A stretch of DNA of 64,000 bases, taken from positions 4,065,621-4,129,620 of the forward strand of contig NC_084803.1 in NCBI RefSeq assembly GCF_963583255.1, given 5' to 3'. A model generated the notes under the pieces. The model ran no database searches. It saw only the letters and a list, made by a program, of their open reading frames with translations, and was not told the origin of the DNA. This DNA comes from Pyrus communis (Eukaryota > Streptophyta > Magnoliopsida > Rosales > Rosaceae). A program made the translations under genes and the position numbers. Positions 11,196 to 23,800 of the stretch are shown in pieces (the first letter of the stretch is position 1; every line of letters starts with the position of its first letter).

Positions 11196-13905
11196 TGTCA
11201 TGGATGGTTTAGCCTTTGAGAGAGTGAGAGAGCAATCAAATGTGGCATTCGATCTCTCTTACATTTTGCCATCGTTTCTTCTCTTTGGTTACGAAGGGCT
11301 AAAGCATGTTGTGTAATTTTACTCTTCAAAATTTTGTTCTTGTTAACCAGTTTAAAGAAGTTTGTCTTACGATTCTTTTAGGTTTGTGCATTTGATGGGT
11401 ACGTCCTTTCGGTTCCTTGTAGGCTTTGGAGCAGTATGATTTCTTATCTTTTGCATTTTTAAGAGAGACTATAAAATGTATATTTGTAGGTTCCATTTAT
11501 TGAAGAAACTGGAAAGTTATCCTTGCTAGTGAACGGTGACATGATGAGATGTTACGCCAAATTTTGCTTTTCGGCCGACGAATTTGCGAGGTTTGCTCTT
11601 CTCGTTCTGAGTTTTACACGGTCAATTTCATCGAGCTGTTTTTTCTTGCCGGTCTCACCCTGCGTTGATAAAGTTTTGGCGTCCGTAGAAATTCCACGGC
11701 TCGAATTAACCCGAAACAAGTGGGATGGGACCTGAGAGTACGCATACCAATGGAAGAGGGGTGCTGGTCGGACAGCCATGCCAATCGTCCCTACCCAAGA
11801 ATTTCTGGAGTTTTTGGAATTTAACGCGGCATTTTGCCACTTTGAGAATACGCACAACAATTTAAGAGGGGTGCATTTTAGCTTATCGTTGGTGGTAATG
11901 TTTACTATCATATTTATCATTTGATGAGTTTAAATTTTGAAATTTCTGTTTATTTACTTCATATATCTCAAAATTTAAACTCATCCAACGCTAATAAATA
12001 GGGTGAAACACTAATGTCGAAATGTAAACTCATCTAGTGGTGATAACAAGAGGGATCGACCATTTTAGTTGGAAATTTTCAGTTCTCTTTTTTCTTCTGT
12101 AATGTCGCACGACGGTCAAAACAGTAGGCTTTTCAAGTTCCAACTTTAAAAATTAATTATGCAAAAAATCAATCAAATTAAAATCATGTAACCATTCAAT
12201 TAAGTTTCATTTTCAGCTGAATAACATGGTTCACCTATTTAAGGGGTGATCTAGAAAATAAACAGTTCAAATCATCGTATAACATTTTAGGATGAAAGTG
12301 AGAATCAAGAAAGTAAAACTAAAGAGAGAATGACCGATTAATATTTGGTGGATTTTTTAGATGATTAGACAATTCATATTTGGTGGATTTTTTAAAAGTT
12401 AAACTTTAGAGTGACCTAGAAAATAGACAGTTCAAATCATCGTTTAACATTTCAGAATGAAAATGAGAATCGAAAAAATAAAACTAAAAAAAGAATGACT
12501 GATTAAATAGGGAGCAAAGTGGTATTGGCCTTTAAAATTTTCAATACAAAATTAGGTCAAAGTCCTTTCCCAAGATGTGGACTACTAAATTTGAGGATGG
12601 CAACCTTTCAATAAAATCATTGTCAAGGGAAAAATCTGCCAAAACAAATTCAATAGTTGCACCAATATTATCAAATGAGTATCATATGCTTAGAGGGTAG
12701 CTATCACAATGTGGTGGGGTGCCCCTTTTGGTTGCAAATGAAGCTTACCTTTTGGTTCCATTTCATCAACAAATTATCTTTTTTCTTATATCTTTGTTGG
12801 CTTTAAAATTGCATTGCCAAATTTACGAGAGAAATCTCTCTTGGACCCAAGATATCAGATAGCTATCTCTTATTAATTTTTTGTCCCTCTTCTATTAGCA
12901 GTTAGTTTTTACCAATAAAAAACAAAGGAGATGTTACTGAGATTGTGCATTGGACGCATGAGAGATTCTCTCCAAATTCACCCACCTAAAAGTTGTTGTG
13001 AGCCAGGCTGGCAAGCTGGAGTAGAAGAATAAAGTTGAACCATTATTGCTCCTCTTGCTTTGGCTTTGGCTTTGGCTTTTTTTTTTTTTTGGTTTGAAAT
13101 GCTTAATCATAGTGTGTGGGTGCAAATGGTCATCTCATCTCATCTGTTTATAAATGGAAAGTGCAGGTTCACTCTTTGGTCTTGAGTGGACCACAACTCT
13201 TTCTATAACTAGCTTTGTTCCCTACACCCTTGTTTAACCCAAAGCCATGGGATTATTGAGAAGCAAACACTTTATAGGTCACTTATTCTTAATATTATAT
13301 ATTATTTTAACACATCGCGTCCTTTTAGAAATGTTGATTGGTTCTGTAGAGTTAACGAGTCATTCTTCTTTATTTTATAAATTATTGGCTGACATACGTA
13401 CTGAAGTGACTTACACTGTAAAATTTTGTAGGACAGAAAGAAGCAAGTATTTTTCGTTCCTTAATATGCTTTTCTTTTTTTTTTTGTCTAATCTAGGCGG
13501 CAGCTGAATTTAATGCATGTAAAATGAATACGTGGGAGAAATGAGAGATCAATAGGGCGATAATTTACTAATATTTTTTTTATGTTCCTTACGTTGTTTC
13601 CCACTGCGTTGACAAGAAGAAATAAAATGAAATTTATTGGAAAGAAGGTAGCAAAAAAGCAAGGAACAAGATCCCACGGGATCTAAATCTAATTGCGTTT
13701 TAGCTTTTACATTGTTTGTTTCCCGATCTCTTCTCTCCACAACTGCAGCAGATGAAATGAGATACTTCATTCCTGTCCTCATTATATATATCACTCCCAA
13801 CTTTCACCTTGCAAATCACAAGTTTGGTAACCATTTCGTTTTTAGTTTGTGGTTGGAGATATAAGAGAAATACGGGGAGAAATATATTTGAAATGGTAAG
13901 CAAAA
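11196..13905. other. Intergenic, no gene seen (UTP4 3' flank to SOFL)
   Basis: The first 200-300 bp are probably UTP4 3' UTR. The rest is A/T-rich and holds the direct repeats listed separately and a short (TTTGGC)n run near 13065-13080 that leads into a T-run. The open frames here are short and have no family features. Confidence 0.5.
12243..12510 (+). repeat. Imperfect direct duplication, two copies of about 105 bp
   Basis: Copy 1 (about 12243-12350) and copy 2 (about 12408-12508) share the order: tgacctagaaaat-agacagttcaaatcatcgt, aacatttcagaatgaaa, gagaatcgaa, aactaaa, gaatgacTGATTAA. Between them GATTAGACAATTCATATTTGG repeats part of the phrase TTAATATTTGGTGGATTTTTTA. Origin unknown; possibly a fragment of a transposon. 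Confidence 0.6.
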
Positions 13906-14662
13906 TTATAGGTTTTTGGTTTTACCTGGTTTTTGTGAAGCTGGGCTTTTGGCTAGAGATGACTTCAAGAAACCAAAGTGCTGCAGCAATGCAGATTTTC
14001 CCTGAAAGAAATCAACATTTGCACCACATTCTTTAGAGAACAGAAGCAGATAACAAAAAACCCGAATTACGAAAAAGTACAAAGAAAGAACCTTCTTGTG
14101 TGTTGCAGAAAAACCCTCAGAGTAACCCAATACATTCTGCATTGAAGATTCATCTTTTGAGAAATTAGTACTCAACTTCTTCTGTAAAATAAGAGCACAT
14201 TTATGTAAACACATCGACCCGAAAAACAAATATATACATTTATGCAAACATGTTGCTATTAATTTTTGCCTTGGAATAGTTGAGGACTGGGGAGCTGGCG
14301 GTGTCATCAAGGTGGAGCTCTCTGCTGCCATTTCCTTTGCTCTTCTTCTTGCTTTTCTTTCCCAATTTGGAACCCCACGAAACCGAAAAAGAAGATCCGT
14401 TTTCGTACACGCAGTCTTCGTCAAAGTCGTGGTAATGTGGAGGTCCAGAAGAAGCATCAGAAACCATTGAAAGATCCTCTTCCTCTTCTTCTTCTTCTTT
14501 TGTCTCCACATAATCAGCAAAACCCCCAGGCTTTTGGACCTGACTTTGAGAAAGATAAGAGGACTGATCCAAGTAACTTGTCCATCCAGATTCACATCCA
14601 CTATTGCATTGTGATGGTGATATATTCATCTCCACTCTCCTCGGCCCAAAACGGACTTTCAC
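13906..14662 (-). CDS. SOFL: SOB FIVE-LIKE (SOFL) protein, cytokinin-related
   Basis: Small plant-specific family; Arabidopsis SOFL1/SOFL2 act as positive regulators of cytokinin levels and responses. The two family signatures are plain: domain A, SGCESGWTSYLDQ (residues 21-33), and domain B, EEDLSMVSDASSGPPHYH (61-78), preceded by an acidic Glu run. Exons: 14270-14662, 14092-14181, 13906-14001, giving 192 residues. The later exons read SMQNVLGYSEGFSATHKK and GKSALLQHFGFLKSSL, the usual SOFL C-terminal blocks. Intron 1 has a GC donor (AAG/GCAAAA at 14270/14269) and an AG acceptor; no in-frame GT alternative is seen. The last exon is read to the TAA at 13906; a further splice at AG/GTAAAA near 13920 is possible, so the extreme C-terminus is uncertain. 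Met12 (14629) is an alternative start and may be the true one. Confidence 0.85.
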
Positions 14663-14773
14663 ACTTAACTTCGAGCGGTATTTCTAACAGGGTGCTGTTA
14701 TTGAGGCTCCAAAAAACGAAGAAAGTGTGTATTTTGCGGTAGTACAGTTAGCTGTTGCTCTGGCAATCTCCCC

Positions 14774-14801
14774 TTCTTTTCTTTTCTTTTCTTTTCTTTT
14801 T
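14774..14801. repeat. (CTTTT)n microsatellite
   Basis: About five TTTTC/CTTTT units just upstream of the SOFL start, probably in its 5' UTR or promoter; a GGGAGGGAGGGAGG run follows at 14848-14862. Confidence 0.9.
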
Positions 14802-15315
14802 CTGTCAAAGTTATTGTGGTTGTGGTTGTTTATATAAACACAGTTGAGAGGGAGGGAGGGAGGAAAAAAAACCAAACAAATCACATTCAAATCCTAGACT
14901 GCATGTGTCCTTTGCTCTATCTTTTGGCCTTGTTATTTTATCTCTTTGTGGGTGAATCAAATTTGCCAGTTGGTTGTGAGTGTGTGTGGGGGAGGGAGAG
15001 GAAGAGAGGAAACAATGTCAATTGGTAAAGTGTTGTGATGAGGGAAGTGGTTATAATTTTATGTACAATTTTAGCAATAAACAGCTTGTTTCTACTTTTT
15101 TGATCAAAAGAGAGACATATCTCGCTATTTACTTGTTTTTTGCCTTTTTTTTCCCCTACTGCCTAAACCTTCCTTCCTAACCACTACTCTATGAAGTGGA
15201 AGAGTTGAACAAATAATTAAAGTATATTAGATGGTGACCACTTATTTAATATCGTATTTCATTATTTTTACCTTGTTGTCCAAGACTCTAATAGCTCATT
15301 TGATGTCAAATGATT

Positions 15316-15494
15316 GTTTGGAAGTGCTTATAAAATAACTAGAAGTATTTTTGGTGAAAATTTATTTTGAGGTTCCAAAAGTACTTTAAGTGCTTTCTGC
15401 AAGAAGCATAAGTTATGTGCTTATTGCATGAAGTAAGTACTTCAAGTGTTTTTCCATGATTCACTTGCTTTTTTAAGGATTAGCACTTCAAAAC
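15316..15494. mobile_element. Small TIR element (MITE)
   Basis: The segment begins GTTTGGAAGTGCTTATAA and the reverse complement of its right end begins GTTTTGAAGTGCTAATCC, so the ends are inverted repeats with about 14 of 18 matches. The interior is A/T-rich with internal copies of aagtgctt/aagtactt. It is about 180 bp with no coding capacity. A target-site duplication is not obvious. This kind of aagtgctt-ended element is common in dicot intergenic DNA. Confidence 0.6.
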
Positions 15495-17454
15495 GAGCCT
15501 AGACTACATTAAATTGGATAACTCACAAAATTGTTTGGTGCCATGGATTGTTTGTTACCCTGTTTTGACATCCAAGACTCCAAGGGCTCATTGCGTCCAT
15601 GATTGATTTGAGTTGAATAACTCATAAGATTCAAGATATGTTAAAGGCATAAGGGTTTAGAGAATAAATGTGTTCTTATTTTACCTATTGCATAAATAAA
15701 CAAGATTGTATACATCAAATATGTACACTCGTTCTCTCAAACACACTCTTATTTATTTATGGCTTAAAAAATAAAAGAATATCTTGTATATATTTAATAT
15801 ATTCATTTTTTTCTTCAAAATATCTTGAATTTAGTAAATTATTCAACTCATTTTTATTTAGATGCCCCAAATATTGTAGAGCAGGAGTGAAAAGACATAT
15901 AATTAACTTGTCCATAGATGGTTTTTGCTAGAGAATCTAGCAAGAGAGAGGAAATTGAAATTAAAAAATTTCCTGCTGCGCCCATGTTGGTTTAGAGTTC
16001 AATACATATAAAACATTTATGATGCTCTGGTTAAAAAATGCGATTATGACACAGAAGCTCAGAGTAAAATGGGTAGAGGAAAACTTAGGAAGACTTGAAA
16101 AGAGACTTTAAGAAAGAAAAAAACATGGAGTATTTAGAATTAACGGAAGACTTAGCGCAAAATCAAGCACAGTAGCGTTTTAAAATTCATACAACCGACC
16201 TTAATTAATGTACATGTATAACAAAAATATCCTTGACTCGTTTGGTTTTTTACCTACATTTCATTTGATTTGAGGACCCAAGTCTTCAAAGACATCCACA
16301 CTAAATAAGACATTGGTGCTTGACAATAATTCTCCATGATTTAATAACAATAAATTTTTTTTTTTTTTATTATTTAAAAACCCAAATAACTAATCAGTTT
16401 GTGAAGAAGCAGAATTGAATATTTGCTGAATTTGATTGACGACAGAACCCTTTTTTCTTTAGAAGGTAGAAAATCTGGTCGAATACATCCATTATGTATC
16501 TTGTTGGGGCCCTGCTGGGATATAATAATTCCCATTGGCCAACCCTTTTTTTGTCTGGTTGAAAAATAATGCAAGAACAAAACAGAAAAATCAATAATAT
16601 GTCACATATATTTGTGCTGAATCTTTCGGATTAACTTTAGTTGAGATCATCATTTGTGAATGTTTGTTTTTCTGCTGTAAAAATTCGAAATGTGAGTTTT
16701 AATTTGACCCAAGTTAGGAGGTTTTTACAAGATAGAAGAAGGGCTAAATGACACCCTTTGAAACTCTACAATTCTCACCCCTTTTGTATGTGAAAAGTGC
16801 CTAAATTACAAAGAAATGATCGAATAATAAAGGAGAAGCTCTTGTGTCTGTTAGCCGTATATGACAACACACTTGATTAGGTATATGACCAACGTGAGGT
16901 TGGTTTGAGTCAAAATAAATGGTTGTTATTTTGTGCATAAGATCGTATAAGTAACTTGGTCTAGATAGTCAGACATTAGAATTTCTCTACCTTAAAAACC
17001 AAACGTTAGAATTTCTAACGTCTCTGATCGAATAAAGGGTTGACCAGTCGAAAGACAGTTGATAACACTTATTAAATGGAATCATGTGAAGTTAATTCCA
17101 TATATCTCCGATGGAAAATCAAATATGGTGACAATGTGAATGTGACATGAATCAATGATTTGAAATGTTACTATTTAGAAGGATCCAAATTTCTTACTTG
17201 ATGAGCACATGCCCTTTTTATTGCTTGTGGACCTTACTTAATTCATCCTCCACAATTTATGTACGAAAACACAGTCGATGATCAATTTGGTTTTTTGGCT
17301 TTTTTCCCGTCCTTGTTTTATCGGGTCCAGTGCCATTAGTTTCCTCCTCAAAATTTTCCATGTACTTTCTTGAGTATATTTCGGGTGAATATTTCTGGTT
17401 AGGTGTGTGAATAAGATTGATTACATTAATTCATTGTTTATTTTCTGTTCGAAA

Positions 17455-17760
17455 ATGGATAAGCGTACAGACCGATGCTTGAGTCCCAATAGTGTGCTCG
17501 GGCGTTGAATAGTAAGTTTAGCCCTAACGAGAGCCTATGGAGACTCAAACCAAGGCATTGAGCGAGAACACAAAAGCTTTATTTGTTGAAAGTGATAACG
17601 GGGTAACCCAATTTGTAATAAGTTATTGCGAAGTTTTTGAACTTTACAAATAGTCCCATAACATGTTGCGAGTGTTAAAGAGTAGATTTAGCCCCAACAA
17701 GTGGCTATGGAAACTCAAACCCAGGCATTGAGGGAGAAACTCAAAAGTCTTACCACAAAC
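17455..17760 (+). repeat. Diverged direct repeat, two copies about 190 bp apart
   Basis: Copies near 17480-17575 and 17665-17755 share, in order: gttgaatagtaagtttagccc (copy 2 gttaaagagtagatttagcccc), aacgagagcctatggagactcaaac / aacaagtggctatggaaactc, and ggcattgag-gagaa-actcaaaag. About 80% alike over 95 bp by eye. No coding role seen. Confidence 0.6.
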
Positions 17761-18225
17761 AGCAGTGAGAGGAGTAGACCAATTCCTAATAATAATAAGC
17801 CCTTTTAAAGTTTCCAAATTTTTGGATGCGAGACAAGTCGTCAATGCATATATATCCTCACATGAACCAAAGATTTGTTGGAGAAATATCTAATTTTGTT
17901 AGATAAATATCAACGGAACCAAACCCTAGTTTTGTTAGCTCCTTGGTGGAATATCTAATGAAACTAGAGAGGAATGGTATGGGCTCTCTTGCCCTGCAGC
18001 TTGAGCTTTTGCCAATTAACATGGTCCCCTACAAATATATGAAAATGTCAAACAATGCCAGTTGCTAGTACTAGTTTAGCTAAAAGCAATATCCACTGTG
18101 AGTTGTATAAATATCGCACCACCGACCTACACCCACAGTGTGTGTGTGTGGAATGGAAGACCTAAAGTAGTTTTAAATTTCGGTGATTTTTTTTTGTAGA
18201 GATTATCTTTAAAAGGAGACCTAAA

Positions 18226-18340
18226 TTAAAGATGAATAGTTAGATCGTTAAAATACGATATGGAATAAGTCCTATAAACCTAAAAGATGAATAGGTAAAT
18301 CATCAAAATACGATGTGAAATGAGTTCTACAAAGACCCCT
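18226..18340 (+). repeat. Tandem duplication, period about 54 bp
   Basis: Two adjacent units, each starting aaagatgaatag and containing atc-tcaaaatacgat-tg-aat-agt-cta-aaa. Unit 1 begins at about 18228 and unit 2 at about 18282. Confidence 0.65.
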
Positions 18341-20865
18341 CAATAGAAAAGGACTCTACAATATATATAATCAAACACCCAAAAAGACAGGTTCACCTTC
18401 TCTCACTTTCAAGGCCTAAACATAACAATCCCAAAGTCTGCATCAAGAAAATGAAAGTCAAACCTCCCTTTCTCTTGGATTTTTGTCTTTCTGGAGAAGA
18501 ATGGTAACAAAACCGCCCATTTCTTGGCCTTTTTGACCAAATTCAAAGGGTGAATAATAATGGCTTCATCTCTTGATTTATTTGTACGTCTCTGCCCCCA
18601 CTAATTTAATTTGGCTTGCTAATGAGTGAAAGAAATGATTGGAGTTTGAGGATTTTTAGCCACAAATTTGTATTACCTTTTTGTGACTGTAGTTGTGGCT
18701 CGAGGAAGATCTTGTATTCTAAACGTTGTTGATTAATTTTTCTAGTGTCTTTTGCATCAAAATCGCACTTACATCTTTGTGACCAGATTATGAATGCAAT
18801 TTCCATTTGATTCTCCAAAAAATAAATCCTTTTTTTTTTTTTTTAAATTCCTTTAATTTCTTATGGGGATGTAGTCTAGAATTAGATGGACGGCACTTAT
18901 TTGGAGCCATATATAAATGTGCGTAGCTTAATTAGCTGGTGACCAAGAATATACTCGTCACATCCCACGTATGAGGCCACACGGGATCACAACTCAGGCT
19001 GATGAATAATGCCACCGAGAGCCATATTTTGCAAATTATTTCAAGAAAACAAAAACCTGTTTCAAGGGACCATGAACTTAATTGTTTCTGGGCACCAGAA
19101 GGGACACACATCACACAACTCATTGCAAGTTTCAAACAAATCCTTTTCGTCTTTGCATGAGTGGAAGTGTCGGAGAGTTTATGCGACTCGAAATTTGTAT
19201 GAATATAAGATTCGACATGTACACGGTAAACCAATCGACACAGTTCAACAAATATTATTGAATAAAATGATAACACTCAATTTTTTTAGAAGTATGAGCT
19301 ATTAATTTACCAATGAACACGACACAGACATAAATAAGTAAATCCGAACAAGATCCATTTCAAACCCTTGCACATATGCAACGGTTCGACGGTTTAGATT
19401 TGCTATGCTTTGTGTTTTTTCTCTTTCGTATCAGAGATTTGATTTGTCATTCATTCCATAAGTCACGTTCAAAAAACAGTCGCCCAAATTGCGCAATCAT
19501 GTGTTATGTGGATAACAGCTACGTGGATGATCCAATCCAAATTTTATGCCAGTACTATCGCCTGCAACAGCAAAAGAGTACTACTCTTCAACTAGGTTAA
19601 AGTGGGACATCCCTTTGTATCTCTCTCTGGTTACAAAACTTGGCCTGTCCTGTGGTGAGAAAGATATACACAACAAAAGGAGATATACGCCGGTTCAACA
19701 AGAGCTAGCTAGAAATTTTCTGTGGAGGACATTTTCCCTTCGTTAAACGATGGGGAGTTGTGTTGATGATATCGATATTTGTATCGGTAATGTTTATAAA
19801 TTGAAAAAAAAATTGTGAACATGTGGGTTATGGCTATGATAAAAGCTTAAAGATTGTTTAAATGCATATAAATATGCGATCTTCCAGATTCTATTTGCCT
19901 CCACATCCAATGTGCAAAAGAAATATGTGAATAAGCCTCGTGGATAAAATGAAGCCTGACCTTACACATATTGTTTGTCAAAATTTTACACACTCCTAAG
20001 ACAAATCACAAACAATCAAAGAAATAGACAAGAACACTCAAAATTTGAATAGAAACCAATACGGCAGATTTTAGTTTCTAGAGGATTTTGTACACGATAA
20101 GCAATGTATACATGGAGGAGAATCTTAGTTAGAAAATGAATTGGATGATTTTATATAAGTAGACTATCTCTTTGTATAAATTCCAACCGGTGCCGCCAAT
20201 CAAGTCAAATGGTGACAGACATATTCTTTTAACAACTAGACCTTAATTTGGTTTTCACCAAATTTCGAACGTGTAAACTCAGAAGAAGGAAAAATACCCC
20301 AAAGCCAAACCCAACAAAAAAGCCCTAGAAAAGACCCTTCCATTGACCTAACATATTATTTGGCCCCCAAATCATCAATCCTGACAATCTTTACAACTTG
20401 CAAGTTCTGCCATCTGATATCTACACCAGCTCAGCAAATATTGCGTGATCAAATTGTCAATTGTCTTGCCACAACCATGACATGAAACTGCTAACCAAAG
20501 AGAAGGATTGGAAGGAGTTCACTGGTGGCGTCTCAGTCCAATAATGCATTGTCGTAAGTATGTTTATTTTATGACAATGTATTATTGAACCGAAACACCA
20601 CAATCACGGTGAACCTGTTTCATATAAGTTGCTTTTACTAACCAAAGTACACACAATTTCTATTTCCTTATTTAATGTAGAGTTTGAAATAGTACCAAAA
20701 ACTGCTATATATCAAAAGTAAATAATCGAGTCCAAAATTTTGATTACAAAACTAAGCAGTCATGTCAACTACTGTTCGGCTCTATGGACGTCCTACATAG
20801 AGAATCTCTCGATATTTCAATGCATTTTGCACTTGGCTTTTATTTGAGGCAGTAGTTTTATGGAC

Positions 20866-23800
20866 TCAAAAGGATGGGAAGAACTTGTCCAATCTACAGG
20901 GCAGTTTGTAGAACTCATCGTTCCTAACATCTGAACCATATAAACCGAACCTCTCCCACCAGTTTAAACTGCTGTCTTTTCGAGCTGCATCGTTGTCACG
21001 GGACAAAGAGCAATCTAAGATTAGGGCAACAAGTGCAGCTACCGTTGTGTGGGACATGAAGATCACATTCACCATGTCCTCTAACTGAAAGTAAATGAAC
21101 CGAAAAAATTAGGAGGAAGTTAGCAGTTGGACTTGATTCACACGAAATCAAGTACAGTGACCGAATTGACAAAACTAGAACCGTGGTTACTAAAATTGAA
21201 ATCGGGAAAAACACTGATTAAAAATGTATTTTCTCACCCATCTAGGCCCGCTTTGAGTATGGTCGGACCTGTACTCTCGGAAGTATTGTGGTACTGAAAT
21301 TCCCATGAAGAAAGAGAAGCCTAGTACGAATTTCGTTCTGAAGCTGTTGAGGTTGCAAAATTGGAGAAAACCAAGGCCTGCAGAAGCTGCAAGTGACATT
21401 GAAATGTTAAGGCACTGGAATCTGACATTGGAAAAATCAGATGTCTAAAGAACAGAAAGACTTACCAACGTAGCCAAATAAGACACAAGAAAGAGCTGCT
21501 ATGATCGGTGTTGGAATAGAAGCGAAAAGTGCTCCAAATTTTCCTGATTCAAAAGAGCACCATTAGGCAACATGAGAAACATGTAGCATACGAGAGGAAC
21601 TTCCATGCAGCATGCTGTATGAAACAATTGTCTGTTTCTTCCCTTGCGTATCACGTCAGGAGGGAGATTAATACATGTTCCAAGGGAGTGTTTCTGGTGG
21701 GATACTGATGAAGAATAAAATCGTGCAGTTATGCTGTGTGATTGGCAGCATACCAAATATAGAGAAGAAAATCATGAAACCAGCTGATATTTGGACGACT
21801 CTTCGACTTCCAACTCTTGTCAATGCTAATAAACCAGCGTTTTCCCTAAGCAGAAAATCACGAGCGCTAATGAGGAGATAAATTTGGTGTGAAGTAAGAA
21901 TCATAAGGGTAGGATCTTGCTGCATTTTTACACATTCGTAAAGACATAAAGTCTGAAAGGATAAATTTGATCGAATTTTTCACACGAACTAATACGAGGA
22001 TTCAGCTCATTACACTGATGCAGTAGTGCCAGTTGGAGAACCAAACATCCCATTAAGTAGCACTCCTACACCCTGAAATTCAATAGTGCCTAGAATCAAC
22101 GAGGGTCGAAATTCTAAACTAAAAAACAACAGCTAAAGATGTTGTACCAGCCAGCCAACGCCGCGGCCTGTGACAGAAGGAGGTACGGGCGTGGCACTTC
22201 CGTATCTTGCTGTAGCAAAAAATGTACCAGAGGACTGCAGGCATTGAAGGTAAATTATCAGTATAAACATATTTGGTAAATAATATTTGTGATAGGCTTT
22301 GAAAAGGCAGATTTCTCTACTGATTCATTGCAGTTTGCTAACTATTACATATAATTCGAGCTACAAGAGATCAATGTGAACCTCAAAGATCGAAACAAAA
22401 GAAGCAGCTATCATTGCAAAAACTTCTCCAGCATTAAAAGTGGGGCTCCCCCATTGAAATGGATACGGAATATATATCCTGCATATCATAAAAAAAAGGA
22501 CAAGATGTATTGTTTTCAAAATATTCAACAAAGGAAAGGAATTACTGGTCGATAATTGCAGTTGGCATTACAAAAGCTCACCAGGGAGCTGCACCAATGA
22601 GGCCAGAACGATCAGTGCGGCAACTAATCTGAGTACTTGTTGGTGTGTTGTTATACACTCCACTTGAGGTTAGAATTTGCGCAAACAGCCATACAATTGT
22701 AACAGAGAACAGCACGGAAAATCTGTGGCAGATTTGCCTCTTTGTATGTATGAAATGAGAAAGAAACTGCAATGCGTAAGACTTGAATGAGAAAACTCCA
22801 GGAAAAAAACTTGCCTTGTGATTTCGTTTACTTGTGGTATCGAAAACTTGCCTGTGAGATGAAAACCATGATGATCAACTCTGGAAGCCCAAGTTCAACA
22901 CACCTCGCCAACTAGAAGGAGAATAGAGCTTTTTTGTACCAGATGGATTAAAAATTTAAAACTAATAAACATCATATGAGCAAATAATGGAGGATCAAGA
23001 GCTTTTTACCAGAGGGAAACCGAGATTGTAGATCCCGAGTCCAGCAAAAGTTATGAATGGGACAACAGAAAGAGGGCTAAGAAACCTAAATCAGTAAGTC
23101 AAGAAACTTGGGTCACAAGAAATTCAAATTATCAAACATCTACAGTACCACTAGTTTGAGAAGTTCATGAATGACTCCAAAACCAAAAAATCGAAAACAT
23201 TCCAGTTCAGAACGACTAACCTTACAACGTTTCTCCACAACCCCAGGAAACCCACAATCATCTGAAAACAGGAAGTGATGATTAGAGCGCCTTGTATGCC
23301 TCTCATTGTCTCCGAAAACCTCTGAAAAGTTCATCAAGAAGGCCAAGTCAAGAAATTGAGATAGGAAATTAATATTTCAAAAACCAAAATTATTAAGCTG
23401 AAGCCTGACCTCATGAGGATCTGTGAACGCCTTATATCTATTGGCTAGGATTATTGAAGTTGTGGGGATTATATATGTATATGAACCCACCACCACTGTA
23501 GGAAGCCTGGTACCAAACAGAGATTGCAACAATGTGTTCAACCCTGAAACAAACAGCATGGTCTGCACAACTCTGGCCTTCTCAATCTGTGGGAGGGAGG
23601 GAGGGGGGGGGGGGGGGGGGGAGAGAGGGGGAGGGGGAGGAATGAATGAGTTGACGAATCTAATAAATGGGAGTATCGAGAACAGAAGTTCTCTGTGAAA
23701 TCCTTTCTTTGTTAAAGAATCAATGTGACTGATATGGTCAGAAAAGAAATGATTTCTGTACACCCTTTTCCTCCTTCTGCGTACTTCTGCTATTTATGTC

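Larger units (their letters stand above)
14900..20865. other. Gene-poor stretch of about 6 kb between SOFL and NAT
   Basis: I see no coding region with family features on either strand; the open frames are short and low in coding character. It holds a TIR element (15316-15494) and two sets of direct repeats (17.4-17.8 kb and 18.2-18.3 kb), all listed separately. The rest is A/T-rich DNA without recognisable structure. Confidence 0.5.

Noticed and set aside
11523..11920. Frames near 11.5-11.9 kb as a gene between UTP4 and SOFL
   Set aside because: Both strands are open by chance in a less A/T-rich patch; no domain, no splice partners.
19376..19746. Possible small genes (frames at 19376-19600 and 19546-19746)
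   Set aside because: No splice-supported extension, no family motifs, and A/T-rich composition like the surrounding intergenic DNA.
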